NCBI GenBank assembly: GCA_012840925.1
Contig: DUVS01000010.1
Span: 1-49,795, forward strand
Direction of reading: 5' to 3'
Source of the DNA: Bacillota bacterium
GTDB lineage: Bacteria; Bacillota; Limnochordia; Darwinibacteriales; DTU012
Length of the DNA: 49,795 bases
In this document: one piece after another, positions 9,451 through 17,855 of the stretch
Numbering within the stretch: the first letter of the stretch is position 1
How the letters are laid out: each line of letters opens with the position of its first letter
Made by a program: the position numbers and the translations under genes
The notes under the pieces: model-generated
What the model was told of the DNA's origin: nothing
Database searches by the model: none
Seen by the model: the letters and a program-made list of their open reading frames with translations, nothing else

Positions 9451-10587
9451 ATGGCCAAACAAGATTATTATGAGATCTTGGGTGTGCCAAGAGATGCCTC
9501 TCAGGAGGAAATCAAAAAAGCATATCGCCGTTTGGCCCGGGAGTACCATCCGGATGTAAACAAAGAACCGGGTGCTGAAGAACGGTTCAAAGATATTAAT
9601 GAAGCGTACAGGGTGCTGAGCGATCCAGATACCCGCAGCCAGTATGATCAATTTGGCCATGCTGCCTTCGAAAACGGTGGCTTTGGCGGGCAGGGCTTTG
9701 GCGGGTTCGGGGATTTTGGTTTCGGCGGTTTTGAAGATCTGGGTGATATTTTTGCCGATATGTTTTTTGGCGGCAGTTCAGCCCGCCAGCAAAGGCGTCC
9801 CCGCAAAGGAGCCGATATCCGGATCAGCCTGACCATTGAGTTTGAAGAAGCTGCTTTTGGGGTTGAACGAACACTGGAGATTCCCCGGACAGAAATCTGT
9901 TCCCACTGTCACGGCAACCAGGCTGAACCGGGCACTCCATTGAAAACCTGTCCTGATTGTAAAGGGTCCGGCCAGGTCCGCTCCGTCCAGCGTACTCCCT
10001 TCGGCCAGATCCAAACCAGCCGCACTTGTTCTCGCTGTGCTGGTGAGGGCAAGATTTATGAAAAAGCCTGCAAAGTGTGTAACGGCAGCGGCAGGGTGAG
10101 GGCAACCCGCAAGATCAATGTCAAGATTCCCGCCGGTGTCGACGACGGCCAAATAGTCCGCCTGGGAGGCCAGGGGGAAGCAGGCAGCCACGGTGGCCCT
10201 TATGGCGACCTGTTGGTAGTTGTTTCCGTGAAACCTCATGAAGTCTTCACCCGCCAGGGTAACGACATCATCTGTGATGTGCCGATCTCAATTGTGCAGG
10301 CTGCCTTGGGTGATGAGATCGATGTACCGACTCTGGAAGGGGATGTCAAAATGCGGATCCCGGAAGGGACCCAGAGCGGCAAGGTTTTCCGGCTACGCGG
10401 TAAAGGAATCTCTGATGTCCGGGGTTTTGGGCGGGGAGATCAGCTGGTTAGAGTCAGGGTAGTCACACCAACCAAGCTTAACAGCAAACAGAAGCAGATT
10501 CTGCGGGAATTTGCCAAAGCCGGCGGTGACTCATTGCCAAACGAAACAAAAGGTTTTTTCGATAAAGTCAAGGATGCATGGCGGTAA
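9451..10587 (+). CDS. dnaJ: Co-chaperone DnaJ (Hsp40)
   Basis: DnaJ stimulates DnaK ATP hydrolysis and delivers substrates. The 378-residue protein has all type I elements: a J domain with HPD at residues 33-35, a Gly/Phe-rich stretch at about 72-115 including [12 protein letters not shown], four CxxCxGxG-type zinc repeats from residue 150 to about 212 (CSHCHG, CPDCKG, CSRCAG, CKVCNG), and the two-part C-terminal substrate-binding region. The first repeat reads HGN rather than HGxG, a common variation. AAGGTGG at 9437-9443 precedes the ATG. It is the last gene before the terminator at 10641. Confidence 0.97.
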   Translation: MAKQDYYEILGVPRDASQEEIKKAYRRLAREYHPDVNKEPGAEERFKDINEAYRVLSDPDTRSQYDQFGHAAFENGGFGGQGFGGFGDFGFGGFEDLGDIFADMFFGGSSARQQRRPRKGADIRISLTIEFEEAAFGVERTLEIPRTEICSHCHGNQAEPGTPLKTCPDCKGSGQVRSVQRTPFGQIQTSRTCSRCAGEGKIYEKACKVCNGSGRVRATRKINVKIPAGVDDGQIVRLGGQGEAGSHGGPYGDLLVVVSVKPHEVFTRQGNDIICDVPISIVQAALGDEIDVPTLEGDVKMRIPEGTQSGKVFRLRGKGISDVRGFGRGDQLVRVRVVTPTKLNSKQKQILREFAKAGGDSLPNETKGFFDKVKDAWR

Positions 10588-10640
10588 CCGCTGTGCAGCC
10601 AATCGTCAAAGCCCAGGCATGACAAGGCTGTGAAAATCGT

Positions 10641-10665
10641 AATGGCGGGTAATACCGCCATTTTT
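10641..10665 (+). terminator. Intrinsic terminator of the dnaK operon
   Basis: A perfect 8-bp stem, AATGGCGG at 10641-10648 and CCGCCATT at 10655-10662, encloses the loop GTAATA and runs into TTTTT at 10661-10665. It lies 53 nt after the dnaJ stop and separates the chaperone operon from prmA, although some read-through is likely because I see no clear promoter for prmA. Confidence 0.85.
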
Positions 10666-10699
10666 GCTCATTATTATCTCTAAACAAGGGCGTGGCAGT

Positions 10700-11632
10700 G
10701 TGAGTAAAGACTGGCAGGAAGTTAAAGTTCTCGTCTATCAGGAAGCATCGGAAGCAGCAAGCGAGATCATGCTGCAGCATGGGGCACATGGTGTGGCCTT
10801 TGAAGGCGATGCCCTGATTCAGGAAGCCGTAGCCAATCGCTGGGGCGATTTCTTTCCAGAGCTCTCTGGTGATCAGCGGGTGATAATCAAAGCTTACTTC
10901 CATGTGTCAAAAACCGAAGCTGAGCTCAGCCAGATGCTAAAGGAAATTGAGGGCTTGTCCAAGTTCGGGCTCCAGGTTGGCCAGGTGGAGCTGACAGCCA
11001 GGGTAATCTCGGAAACAGAATGGGCCTTCGCCTGGAAACAGCATTATCATCCTGTCAGCATCGGCCGGGTGGTCGTTGAACCCAGCTGGGAGCCGGCGGC
11101 TGCTTGTGAATTGGACAAGATAGTGGTTACCCTGGATCCGGGGATGGCCTTTGGAACCGGGACCCATCCCACAACTGCCATGTGCATTCAAGCCCTCCAG
11201 GATCATGCCCTAGAAGGGCAGGAAGTCTGGGATATCGGCGCTGGCTCTGGTATTTTGGCCATAATCGCGGCTAAACTTGGTGCCAAAACAGTGAGGGCGG
11301 TGGATATCGACCCGGTTGCAGTTGAAGTATGCCGGGAAAATGCTGTCAGAAACGGAGTAGAGATCCACTGCCAACAGGGGTCTTTACCCGATCTGGATGG
11401 AAAGGCGGATCTGATTATCGCCAACATCATTGCCGATGTGATTATTGAGCTGCTGCCAGTGGCCGTGAAAAAACTAAAGCACGGAGGTTTGTTTTTAGCT
11501 TCCGGGATTATTGACAGCCGGGCGGACGAGGTTGCCATGGCTGCGTCGGCAAACGGCCTGGAGATTGTCCATCGCCAGCAGCAGGGCGAATGGGTATGCT
11601 TTGGATTTAAGGAGAAATCAGCTCATGGTTAA
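10700..11632 (+). CDS. prmA: PrmA, ribosomal protein L11 methyltransferase
   Basis: PrmA trimethylates ribosomal protein L11 using S-adenosylmethionine. The open frame begins at TTG 10664, inside the terminator, but GTG 10700 is the better start: AAGGG at 10686-10690 lies 9 nt upstream and the protein then begins at SKDWQEV, giving 310 residues, normal for PrmA. The N-terminal L11-recognition domain is followed by the methyltransferase fold with GTGTHPTT, the SAM-binding DIGAGSGILAI near residue 178, and the NIIADVI motif where amino-methyltransferases have NxxA. The gene follows dnaJ and overlaps rsmE by 8 nt, the usual Firmicutes order dnaJ-prmA-rsmE-mtaB. Confidence 0.94.
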   Translation: MSKDWQEVKVLVYQEASEAASEIMLQHGAHGVAFEGDALIQEAVANRWGDFFPELSGDQRVIIKAYFHVSKTEAELSQMLKEIEGLSKFGLQVGQVELTARVISETEWAFAWKQHYHPVSIGRVVVEPSWEPAAACELDKIVVTLDPGMAFGTGTHPTTAMCIQALQDHALEGQEVWDIGAGSGILAIIAAKLGAKTVRAVDIDPVAVEVCRENAVRNGVEIHCQQGSLPDLDGKADLIIANIIADVIIELLPVAVKKLKHGGLFLASGIIDSRADEVAMAASANGLEIVHRQQQGEWVCFGFKEKSAHG

Positions 11633-12401
11633 GATTTTTGTATCCTCCCGGCAGATTGAGCAGGACCAGGTAACGGTTACCGGCAGCGATGCCCATCATT
11701 TGCGGTCAGTCCTGCGGAAAAAGCCAGGAGACGAGCTGTTGATTGGCATTACCGATGGGCCGGCCAATAGGCAGTCTGCTGGAGCTAAAGTTCGGACTTA
11801 TAAGAGTGTAATCGCTGCGGTTGACTCCCACCAGGTCGTCTGTCAGCTGCTCGATCCAGTCGAGATACAAAGCGAGTCACCGCTGGCAACTTATCTGTAC
11901 CAGGCAGTGGCCAAAGGTGACAAAATGGATTTGATCATTCAGAAAAGCGTTGAGTTGGGAGTTACTGAGATCATACCCTTTTTCTCCCGCTACACGGTTG
12001 TCAACCTCACCGGGGAGAAGAGCAGGCAACGACAAGAGCGGTGGCAAAAAATCGCTGAAGCAGCGGCCAAACAGTGCAGGCGGGATTTGATCCCAAGAGT
12101 GCACCTGCCTGTGAATTTTGACTATCTGTTTACAATGCTGGGAAACCGTGCTCCGGGCCATCTGCTCTTGATGCCCTATGAACAGGCGCAAAATCGCGGG
12201 TTGGCACAGCTGCAGGATCTCCAACCCGAACAGGTAAGTATTGTGATTGGGCCGGAAGGCGGTTTTTGCCCTGAGGAAGTGGAAAAGATCAAAAGCATCA
12301 AAGGAGAAATTATAACGCTTGGTAACCGCATCCTGCGCACAGAAACGGCAGCTGTTGCTGTCATGGCGCTGGTGCAGTTTTTATGGGGTGATTTAGGTTG
12401 A
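11625..12401 (+). CDS. rsmE: RsmE, 16S rRNA m3U1498 methyltransferase
   Basis: RsmE methylates N3 of U1498 in 16S rRNA. It is a SPOUT-class methyltransferase with a deep C-terminal knot. Signature segments are IQKSVELGVTEIIPF in the middle, IGPEGGF, and LGNRILRTETAAV at the C-terminus, where SAM is bound. The frame extends far upstream through prmA, but AAGGAG at 11609-11614 and the family N-terminus fix the start at ATG 11625, giving 258 residues and an 8-nt overlap with prmA. Its own stop overlaps the TTG start of mtaB by 4 nt (TTGA), so the three genes look translationally coupled. Confidence 0.94.
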   Translation: MVKIFVSSRQIEQDQVTVTGSDAHHLRSVLRKKPGDELLIGITDGPANRQSAGAKVRTYKSVIAAVDSHQVVCQLLDPVEIQSESPLATYLYQAVAKGDKMDLIIQKSVELGVTEIIPFFSRYTVVNLTGEKSRQRQERWQKIAEAAAKQCRRDLIPRVHLPVNFDYLFTMLGNRAPGHLLLMPYEQAQNRGLAQLQDLQPEQVSIVIGPEGGFCPEEVEKIKSIKGEIITLGNRILRTETAAVAVMALVQFLWGDLG

Positions 12402-13747
12402 GTAAGCGGGTAGCGTTGCATACCCTTGGTTGTAAAGTGAATCAATATGATTCGGAAGCAATTACAGCCCAGTTTAGAGCCCGTGGCTATGAAGTGGTCG
12501 ATTTTAACCAGACCGGGGCTGATGTCTATATCATCAATACCTGCACGGTGACCAATATCAGCGATCATAAGTCGCGCCAGATGATCCGCCGGGCTCACCG
12601 CAACAATCCTGAGGCGAAAATAGTTGTGGTGGGGTGCCTGGCCCAGACTAATCCGGACCAGGTTAAATCCCTCCCGGGAGTCAATTTGATTATCGGGACC
12701 GACCAGCGCAGCCGGATTGTGGAGCTGGTGGAACAGATTGCTCTCCATGAGCAGGGTATTGTGGTGGGAGATATCTTACAGGTCCGGAAGTTTGAAGAAC
12801 TGAACGCCATTGCCTTTGAAGGCCGGACCCGGGCTTATTTAAAGATTCAGGATGGATGCAATCAGTATTGTTCCTACTGTAAAGTGCCTTACGCCCGGGG
12901 CCCGTCGCGGAGCCGGCCTGTGGCTAGTGTACTTGAACAAGTAGCCGATATTGTCAAGCAGGGCTACCGGGAAATTGTCTTGACCGGTGTTCATTTAGGT
13001 GGGTACGGGCACGATCTTAAACCAGCCAGTTCTCTTTCAGACATTGTGGAACAGGTTGCTGCAGTGCCAGGATTGGAGCGGCTGCGGATCAGTTCAGTCG
13101 ATCCCAATGAGATTGATACCAGATTGATTGCCCTGGTGGCGGACAATCCGACGGTTTGCCGTCATCTGCACATTCCCTTACAGAGCGGATCGGATCAGAT
13201 TCTAAAAAGGATGCGGCGGCGTTACCAAACCGCTGACTTTCGCCGTATTGTGGAGTCAGTGAGGGCTCGAGTGCCCGAAATAGCCATTACCACCGATGTG
13301 ATCGTTGGTTTTCCCGGAGAGACTCCCGAACTGTTTGACCAGACTTATGCATTTCTGCAGGAAATGGCGCCAAGCAAGATTCATGTCTTTCAATACTCAC
13401 CGCGGGAAGGGACTCTGGCAGCTTCGTTTTCTGATCAGGTGCCCAAACAGGAAAAAGAGCGCCGGAGCCAGGCTTTGATTGCTCTGTCTGATCAGATGGG
13501 CGAAGCCTTTCAACGGCAGTTTGTCCACCAGGTGGTGCAGGTGTTAATTGAACGGGAACTGGATGGGAAACTGGTGGGGCATACCGATAACTACCTCCAA
13601 GTGGCAGTTCCGGCTGTCCAGGATGGAGATCAGCTGATTGGCAAAATCGTCAACGCGAGAGTTGTCTCTGTGTCAACAGAGCAGGTGGCAGGAATTTTGC
13701 TTTCAGATGCGAACAATAAACTAGGTGTGGAGGGGGGTGCTAAGTGA
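12398..13747 (+). CDS. mtaB: MtaB, tRNA t6A37 C2-methylthiotransferase
   Basis: MtaB adds a methylthio group to t6A37 of tRNAs reading ANN codons. The 449-residue protein has the methylthiotransferase N-domain with cluster cysteines Cys12, Cys49 and Cys80, the radical SAM motif C154-x3-C158-x2-C161 (DGCNQYCSYCKVPYARG), and a C-terminal TRAM domain that contacts tRNA. LGCKVNQYDSE at the N-terminus separates MtaB from MiaB and RimO. Initiation is at TTG 12398, overlapping the rsmE stop, with GGGGTG at 12385-12390 as a modest Shine-Dalgarno. It is the counterpart of B. subtilis YqeV, which has the same neighbours. Confidence 0.94.
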   Translation: MSKRVALHTLGCKVNQYDSEAITAQFRARGYEVVDFNQTGADVYIINTCTVTNISDHKSRQMIRRAHRNNPEAKIVVVGCLAQTNPDQVKSLPGVNLIIGTDQRSRIVELVEQIALHEQGIVVGDILQVRKFEELNAIAFEGRTRAYLKIQDGCNQYCSYCKVPYARGPSRSRPVASVLEQVADIVKQGYREIVLTGVHLGGYGHDLKPASSLSDIVEQVAAVPGLERLRISSVDPNEIDTRLIALVADNPTVCRHLHIPLQSGSDQILKRMRRRYQTADFRRIVESVRARVPEIAITTDVIVGFPGETPELFDQTYAFLQEMAPSKIHVFQYSPREGTLAASFSDQVPKQEKERRSQALIALSDQMGEAFQRQFVHQVVQVLIERELDGKLVGHTDNYLQVAVPAVQDGDQLIGKIVNARVVSVSTEQVAGILLSDANNKLGVEGGAK

Positions 13748-14085
13748 TGGACTGTATCTTCTGCAAAATCGCCAATCGTGAATTGAATACTGAACTGGTA
13801 TATGAAAGTGATGATGTCGTTGCCTTTACTGATATTAATCCGCAGGCACCCGTTCATATCCTGATCATCCCGAAAAGGCATCTGGCCAATATTGGGGAGA
13901 TTGGCGCAGGCGATGAGAACCTGCTGTATCAGATTGGGGCCGCCGTGAAGGAGTTGGCTGCAAAATACCAGCTGCAGGATGGTTATCGGCTGGTGACAAA
14001 CTGCGGCCCTGCCGGAGGCCAGACTGTGCCGCACCTTCATTTCCATCTGCTGGGAGGGCGGGAGTTAACTTGGCCGCCAGGATAA
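13747..14085 (+). CDS. HIT-family nucleotide-binding protein (HinT-like)
   Basis: This 112-residue protein belongs to the histidine-triad family, PKCI/HinT branch, which hydrolyses adenosine 5'-phosphoramidates and adenylated intermediates. The triad H96-L-H98-F-H100 lies in GGQTVPHLHFHLLGG, and CIFCKIA at the N-terminus is the usual opening. The ATG at 13747 overlaps the mtaB stop (TGATG) with GGAGGGGGG at 13729-13737 as ribosome-binding site. The frame also has a GTG at 13744, but the ATG is better spaced. The biological substrate in this organism cannot be told from sequence. Confidence 0.92.
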   Translation: MDCIFCKIANRELNTELVYESDDVVAFTDINPQAPVHILIIPKRHLANIGEIGAGDENLLYQIGAAVKELAAKYQLQDGYRLVTNCGPAGGQTVPHLHFHLLGGRELTWPPG

Positions 14086-14090
14086 AACAA

Positions 14091-14119
14091 TTGACCAACT
14101 ATAGTTAATAGATTATAAT
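14091..14119 (+). promoter_or_regulatory. Strong SigmaA promoter for rpsU
   Basis: TTGACC at 14091-14096 and a perfect TATAAT at 14114-14119 are separated by 17 bp. The rpsU start codon follows 54 nt downstream. Together with the terminator at 14366 this makes rpsU a monocistronic unit. Confidence 0.8.
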
Positions 14120-14172
14120 GAAAGCGAACCCCTGTAATATTGTACGTGATGCTGTGGAGGGAGGGATACAGG

Positions 14173-14355
14173 ATGGCAGAAATTCGAGTAGGTAAGAATG
14201 AGTCCCTCGATAGTGCTTTACGCCGTTTTAAGAGACAAGTGCGGATGACAGGTGTATTGTCTGAAGTCAGGAAAAGGGAACAATATGAGAAGCCTAGTGT
14301 AAGACGGAAGAAAAAGTCTGAAGCTGCGCGCAAGCGGAATGCAAGATTCCGATAG
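14173..14355 (+). CDS. rpsU: 30S ribosomal protein bS21
   Basis: bS21 is a small, very basic protein of the 30S platform near the anti-Shine-Dalgarno sequence. The 60-residue product starts [20 protein letters not shown], the canonical S21 opening, and ends in an Arg/Lys-rich tail. The open frame extends 11 codons upstream, but the dense GGAGGGAGGGA Shine-Dalgarno and family alignment fix the ATG at 14173. It follows mtaB and the HIT gene as in many Firmicutes and has its own promoter and terminator. Confidence 0.96.
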   Translation: MAEIRVGKNESLDSALRRFKRQVRMTGVLSEVRKREQYEKPSVRRKKKSEAARKRNARFR

Positions 14356-14365
14356 ACAAGTATCG

Positions 14366-14402
14366 GCTCGATATCATAATTGATTGATGTCGAGCTTTTT
14401 TT
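14366..14402 (+). terminator. Intrinsic terminator of rpsU
   Basis: GCTCGATATC at 14366-14375 pairs with GATGTCGAGC at 14386-14395 (10 bp with one G-T pair), followed by seven T residues. It lies 11 nt after the rpsU stop. Confidence 0.88.
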
Positions 14403-14412
14403 CCATAGATAT

Positions 14413-14440
14413 CACTTTTTAGTTTATAGTGCCAAAAGTG
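14413..14440. repeat. Short inverted repeat upstream of nfeD
   Basis: CACTTTT at 14413-14419 and AAAAGTG at 14434-14440 form a 7-bp inverted repeat with a 14-bp spacer in the otherwise unassigned 87-nt region between the rpsU terminator and nfeD. It could be an operator or chance in an AT-rich stretch. I see no convincing -35/-10 pair here. Confidence 0.3.
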
Positions 14441-14489
14441 TTACCGATTGGATCTATATGAATAGTATTTGAATGAAGGGAGGCCGATC

Positions 14490-15794
14490 ATGAGCCGTCA
14501 TTTAGTGCGAATATCTCTCTTGACCACAGTGATCGCCCTTGCACTGGTGTTAAGTGCAGTAAGCTGCTTTGCCCAGCTGCCGCCTGCTCAAATATATATC
14601 ATCTCTGTTGATGGCACGGTAGAGCTTGGCCTGTCCCAATATGTACTCAGGGGCTTAAAACAGGCACAGCAGGACCGGGCAGCAGTGCTCTTGGAAATCA
14701 ACACCTTTGGCGGGCGGGTTGATGCTGCCACCGAAATCCGCGACTATATCCTGCGGATGGAGACTCCGGTGATTGCTTTTGTCCGGGAACGGGCTATATC
14801 AGCAGGGGCATTGATTGCTATAGCAGCACCGCATATTGCCATGGCCCCCGGGAGTACCATAGGAGCAGCTGAACCCCGGCCTTTGGACCCAAAGACCGTT
14901 TCATTCATGCGGGCTGAGTTTGCGGCCACCGCCCAGCGCCACAACCGGGATGCCAATATTGCCGCAGCCATGGTTGATGCGGATATTGTCATCGACGGCC
15001 TGGTGGGGCCCGGCAAATTGCTGACTTTGACTGCACAGGATGCTCTCAAGGTTGGCTATGCCGATCTGCTCACTAACTACCGTTCTGACATCTTGGCCCA
15101 CTATGAGATTGATCATCTCCCTGTGGTGGAAATTGAGCGCAACTGGGCTGAGCGGTTGGCAGGGTTTGTGACTGAACCGACTGTCAGCCAGATCTTATTG
15201 ATTCTGGGCTTTCTGGGGATTATCGTTGAGCTGCTGTCGCCAGGATTAGGGCTGCCGGGTGTGATTGGCGTCTTAGCCATGGGCCTGTTCTTTGGCGGCC
15301 GGATCTTAGCCGGGTTAGCCGGTATGGAAGTAGTAGTTCTGTTTGTCCTTGGCATTATCATGCTGATTGCCGAGATCTTCGTGATCCCCGGTTTCGGCAT
15401 TGTGGGAGTTCTGGGCTTGATCAGCATTCTCGCTAGCATTTTCCTCTCTTTTGATAATTTCACCGCCGCATTGACCAGCCTGGCCATTACTCTCGTAGTA
15501 ACCATTGCAATCATTATCCTGCTGTGGAAAAGATTTACCAAGTCAAAGGCCTGGAGCCGGTTTGTGCTGCTGACGCGGGAGGAAAAATCCATGGGGTATC
15601 AGGGTGTCAGGGATTACAGTGAGCTAGTCGGTAAAACCGGTATCACTGTTTCAACCCTGAGGCCGGCGGGAATCGTCAAAATTGGTGATCAGCGCTACGA
15701 CGTAGTATCAGATGGAGACTTTATCGCCAACGACACCATGGTGAAGGTAGTGCATGTGGAAGGAAATCGGATTGTAGTGACAGAAGTCAATTAG
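14490..15794 (+). CDS. NfeD-family membrane-bound serine protease (ClpP-like)
   Basis: This is a long-form NfeD protein, equivalent to B. subtilis YqeZ. Residues 1-29 are a signal peptide or anchor. Residues about 34-230 are a ClpP/SppA-type protease domain with candidate nucleophile Ser104 in ERAISAGALIA and candidate general base Lys135, the spacing seen in the archaeal 1510-N protease. Four or five membrane segments follow (about 235-345), then a C-terminal OB-fold NfeD domain containing GKTGITVSTLRPAGIVKI. These proteases are encoded with stomatin or flotillin partners, exactly as here with floA 41 nt downstream. GAAGGGAGG precedes ATG 14490, which gives 434 residues; the frame is open to TTG 14469. 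The physiological substrate is unknown. Confidence 0.92.
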   Translation: MSRHLVRISLLTTVIALALVLSAVSCFAQLPPAQIYIISVDGTVELGLSQYVLRGLKQAQQDRAAVLLEINTFGGRVDAATEIRDYILRMETPVIAFVRERAISAGALIAIAAPHIAMAPGSTIGAAEPRPLDPKTVSFMRAEFAATAQRHNRDANIAAAMVDADIVIDGLVGPGKLLTLTAQDALKVGYADLLTNYRSDILAHYEIDHLPVVEIERNWAERLAGFVTEPTVSQILLILGFLGIIVELLSPGLGLPGVIGVLAMGLFFGGRILAGLAGMEVVVLFVLGIIMLIAEIFVIPGFGIVGVLGLISILASIFLSFDNFTAALTSLAITLVVTIAIIILLWKRFTKSKAWSRFVLLTREEKSMGYQGVRDYSELVGKTGITVSTLRPAGIVKIGDQRYDVVSDGDFIANDTMVKVVHVEGNRIVVTEVN

Positions 15795-15835
15795 CAAGTT
15801 CTGATTGACTAAAGAATACCTGTGGAGGAGGCAAT

Positions 15836-16837
15836 ATGGTGGAACCTTTAGTGATCTTCTTGGTTTTCCTGATCGTTTTGTTTGTCGTCTTTCTCTTCTC
15901 CTTCATTCCCATTGGGCTGTGGATTTCGGCACTGGCAGCCGGAGTTCAGGTAGGAATCCTGACGCTGGTGGGAATGAGGCTGCGGCGGGTACCGCCGGGA
16001 AGGATCATTATCCCTTTAATCAAAGCTTATAAGGCAGGCCTCGATGTAACCATCGACAAACTGGAGGCTCACTATCTAGCCGGGGGTAATGTGGATCGGG
16101 TAATCGATGCGTTGATTGCAGCCCACCGGGCAGATATCCCTTTGGTGTTTGAACGGGCAGCTGCCATCGACTTGGCAGGCCGCAACGTGCTGGAAGCGGT
16201 CCAGATGAGTGTCAATCCCAGGGTGATTGAAACCCCGGTCATCTCTGCGGTAGCCAAAAACGGTATTGAGTTAAAGGCCATCGCCCGGGTCACTGTCCGC
16301 GCCAACATCGACCGTTTAGTGGGTGGAGCCGGTGAAGCAACGATTATCGCCCGGGTTGGCGAAGGTATCGTAACCACGGTGGGATCCAGCGAAAGCCATG
16401 AAGAAGTGCTGGAGAATCCGGACCAGATTTCCCGCACCGTCTTGTCTAAAGGCCTGGATTCTGGTACTGCTTTTGAAATTCTCTCCATTGATATCGCTGA
16501 TGTGGATGTTGGCCGCAACATTGGTGCACAGCTCCAGATCGACCAGGCTGAAGCTGATAAGAATATTGCCATGGCTAAGGCTGCTGAGCGCCGGTTTGCT
16601 GCTATCGCCCTGGAACATGAGATGCGGGCTCGGGTAGAAGAAATGCGGGCCCGGGTAGTGGAAGCCGAGGCTGAAGTACCGAAAGCGCTGGCTGAAGCTT
16701 TACGCGAAGGCAAGCTTGGCGTGATGGATTACTATCAGATGCGCAACATCATGGCTGATACCGATATGCGTCAGGCTATTGGTAATGCAGGCAAACCAGA
16801 GCAGCAGGATCAGAAGCAGAAAGACAAGACTGATTAA
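15836..16837 (+). CDS. floA: Flotillin-like protein FloA
   Basis: FloA organises functional membrane microdomains and affects membrane fluidity and signalling proteins in Bacillus. The 333-residue protein has an N-terminal membrane hairpin (about residues 5-48), a PHB/SPFH-like domain ([18 protein letters not shown] onwards), and a helical region rich in Ala/Glu/Arg (about 230-310) that mediates oligomerisation. The C-terminal tail is Gln/Lys/Asp-rich. GGAGGAG at 15824-15830 precedes the ATG by 5 nt. It forms a unit with the NfeD protease upstream and the unknown membrane protein downstream, matching yqeZ-yqfA-yqfB order in B. subtilis. Confidence 0.95.
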   Translation: MVEPLVIFLVFLIVLFVVFLFSFIPIGLWISALAAGVQVGILTLVGMRLRRVPPGRIIIPLIKAYKAGLDVTIDKLEAHYLAGGNVDRVIDALIAAHRADIPLVFERAAAIDLAGRNVLEAVQMSVNPRVIETPVISAVAKNGIELKAIARVTVRANIDRLVGGAGEATIIARVGEGIVTTVGSSESHEEVLENPDQISRTVLSKGLDSGTAFEILSIDIADVDVGRNIGAQLQIDQAEADKNIAMAKAAERRFAAIALEHEMRARVEEMRARVVEAEAEVPKALAEALREGKLGVMDYYQMRNIMADTDMRQAIGNAGKPEQQDQKQKDKTD

Positions 16838-16861
16838 TGCCAGGCTCTGAGGAGGAGTAAA

Positions 16862-17395
16862 ATGGGATCCTTAGTACCGGTAATTGTCGTCATTTATCTG
16901 GTCGCATCAGTGGTCAGTGCTGTGTTGCAGTCCACGAAAAAACCACCGCCCAAAACCATGCCCAGAATACCAAAGGTACAGCCGGCCCCTCAGCGGCCTC
17001 AGGCCGGGAAGGCTCGGGTGCTGCCGCGGCCTGCAGCAGCAAGGACTCAACAAACTCAGACTGCTGCTTCAGTGCCGACAGTATCAACAGCGCCAACGGT
17101 GAAGTCATCAACCTTGTCGCAGCAATCGAGGCCGCAAACGGAGTTTGGCAGAGATTCGGATTATGGCTTTGACAGTTTTGCAGACTGGGAAGATGAAGCT
17201 GATGTGGATCTGGACGCGGTATTCGATGAGTTTGATTCTTTGACACCAAGAATCAAGCCAAGAGTACCAACAGCAGCGAAAACCATCCCTGCACAAACTG
17301 TGTCAGGAGATCTGGCATCCCAGATGCGGGCCGGTTTCATTTTTAGCGAAATACTCAGGGAACCGCGCTGCAAGAGGCCCTGGCCGGCCAGATAA
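16862..17395 (+). CDS. Unknown proline-rich membrane-anchored protein in the floA operon
   Basis: I do not recognise this 177-residue protein. It has one N-terminal membrane segment (about residues 4-23), then a cytoplasmic or external linker rich in Pro, Ala, Gln and Lys (about 25-95), a short acidic stretch (about 100-125, many Asp and Glu), and a C-terminal FIFSEILREPRCKRP-like segment. Such a C-terminal 'SEIL-x2-PR' tail is, from memory, a recurrent feature in small clostridial proteins of unknown role. GGAGGAG precedes the ATG and only 24 nt separate it from floA, so it is very probably co-expressed with floA and nfeD. It occupies the yqfB position but shows no obvious similarity to it. 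A strong terminator follows. Confidence 0.8.
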   Translation: MGSLVPVIVVIYLVASVVSAVLQSTKKPPPKTMPRIPKVQPAPQRPQAGKARVLPRPAAARTQQTQTAASVPTVSTAPTVKSSTLSQQSRPQTEFGRDSDYGFDSFADWEDEADVDLDAVFDEFDSLTPRIKPRVPTAAKTIPAQTVSGDLASQMRAGFIFSEILREPRCKRPWPAR

Positions 17396-17416
17396 GGTAA
17401 TCGATAAGAAACACTG

Positions 17417-17465
17417 CCCAAGACAGAGCTGTTTTGTTCAAAACAGAGCTGTCTTGGGTTTTTTT
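17417..17465 (+). terminator. Intrinsic terminator of the nfeD-floA operon
   Basis: CCCAAGACAG at 17417-17426 pairs with CTGTCTTGGG at 17449-17458, and CTGTTTT with AAAACAG inside it, with a 2x2 AG/AG internal mismatch and loop GTTC. T residues run from 17459 to 17465. This 17-pair stem is the strongest terminator in the window. Confidence 0.93.
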
Positions 17466-17561
17466 GTGCCTTCGAGGACCGTCAAGGGTTGTTTTTGCAG
17501 TAATGCTTTGCGGTAGATAAGCATAGTTTTAAACGAAGCAGGAATTGTTGGAGGTGTGTTC

Positions 17562-17843
17562 ATGGAACGAGGCTTAAGCCGAGTGGTGAAAAAGCTGGTG
17601 AGCACCATGGATCTGCCTGCGGACGCCATTTTGGATCTTCCCAGGATTACCATGATCGGCAATACCGAGATGCTGATTGAGAATCATAAAGGAATTGAAA
17701 AATATACCTCCACCGACATCCGGGTCCGCGTGAAGGACGGACAAATGTGTATCAGCGGCCGTAAACTGGCCATTCGCTTTATCGACAGAGATGATCTTAA
17801 GCTTGAAGGCGTAATCACCGGTATCGAAATTGTTGGACAATAG
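17562..17843 (+). CDS. yqfC: Sporulation protein YqfC
   Basis: This is the small sporulation protein YqfC, here 93 residues. The family has a beta-rich fold and is expressed in the mother cell in Bacillus; its biochemical role is unknown. DLPRITMIGNTEMLIENHKG and the ending GVITGIEI are typical. GGAGG at 17550-17554 lies 7 nt before ATG 17562; a GTG at 17556 is too close. It begins after a strong terminator and lies 12 nt upstream of yqfD, its constant partner. A CATAGTTT at 17522-17529 could be a weak SigmaE -10, but I find no convincing -35. Confidence 0.92.
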   Translation: MERGLSRVVKKLVSTMDLPADAILDLPRITMIGNTEMLIENHKGIEKYTSTDIRVRVKDGQMCISGRKLAIRFIDRDDLKLEGVITGIEIVGQ

Positions 17844-17855
17844 CGAGGTGGAAAC

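Noticed and set aside
15795-15835. Promoter for floA from TTGACT near 15805
   Set aside because: No -10 lies at a workable distance; the region after it is the Shine-Dalgarno, so floA is read from the nfeD transcript.
17501-17529. SigmaE promoter ahead of yqfC
   Set aside because: A CATAGTTT -10-like element exists but the -35 position reads TAATGCT, too far from the ATATT consensus to list.
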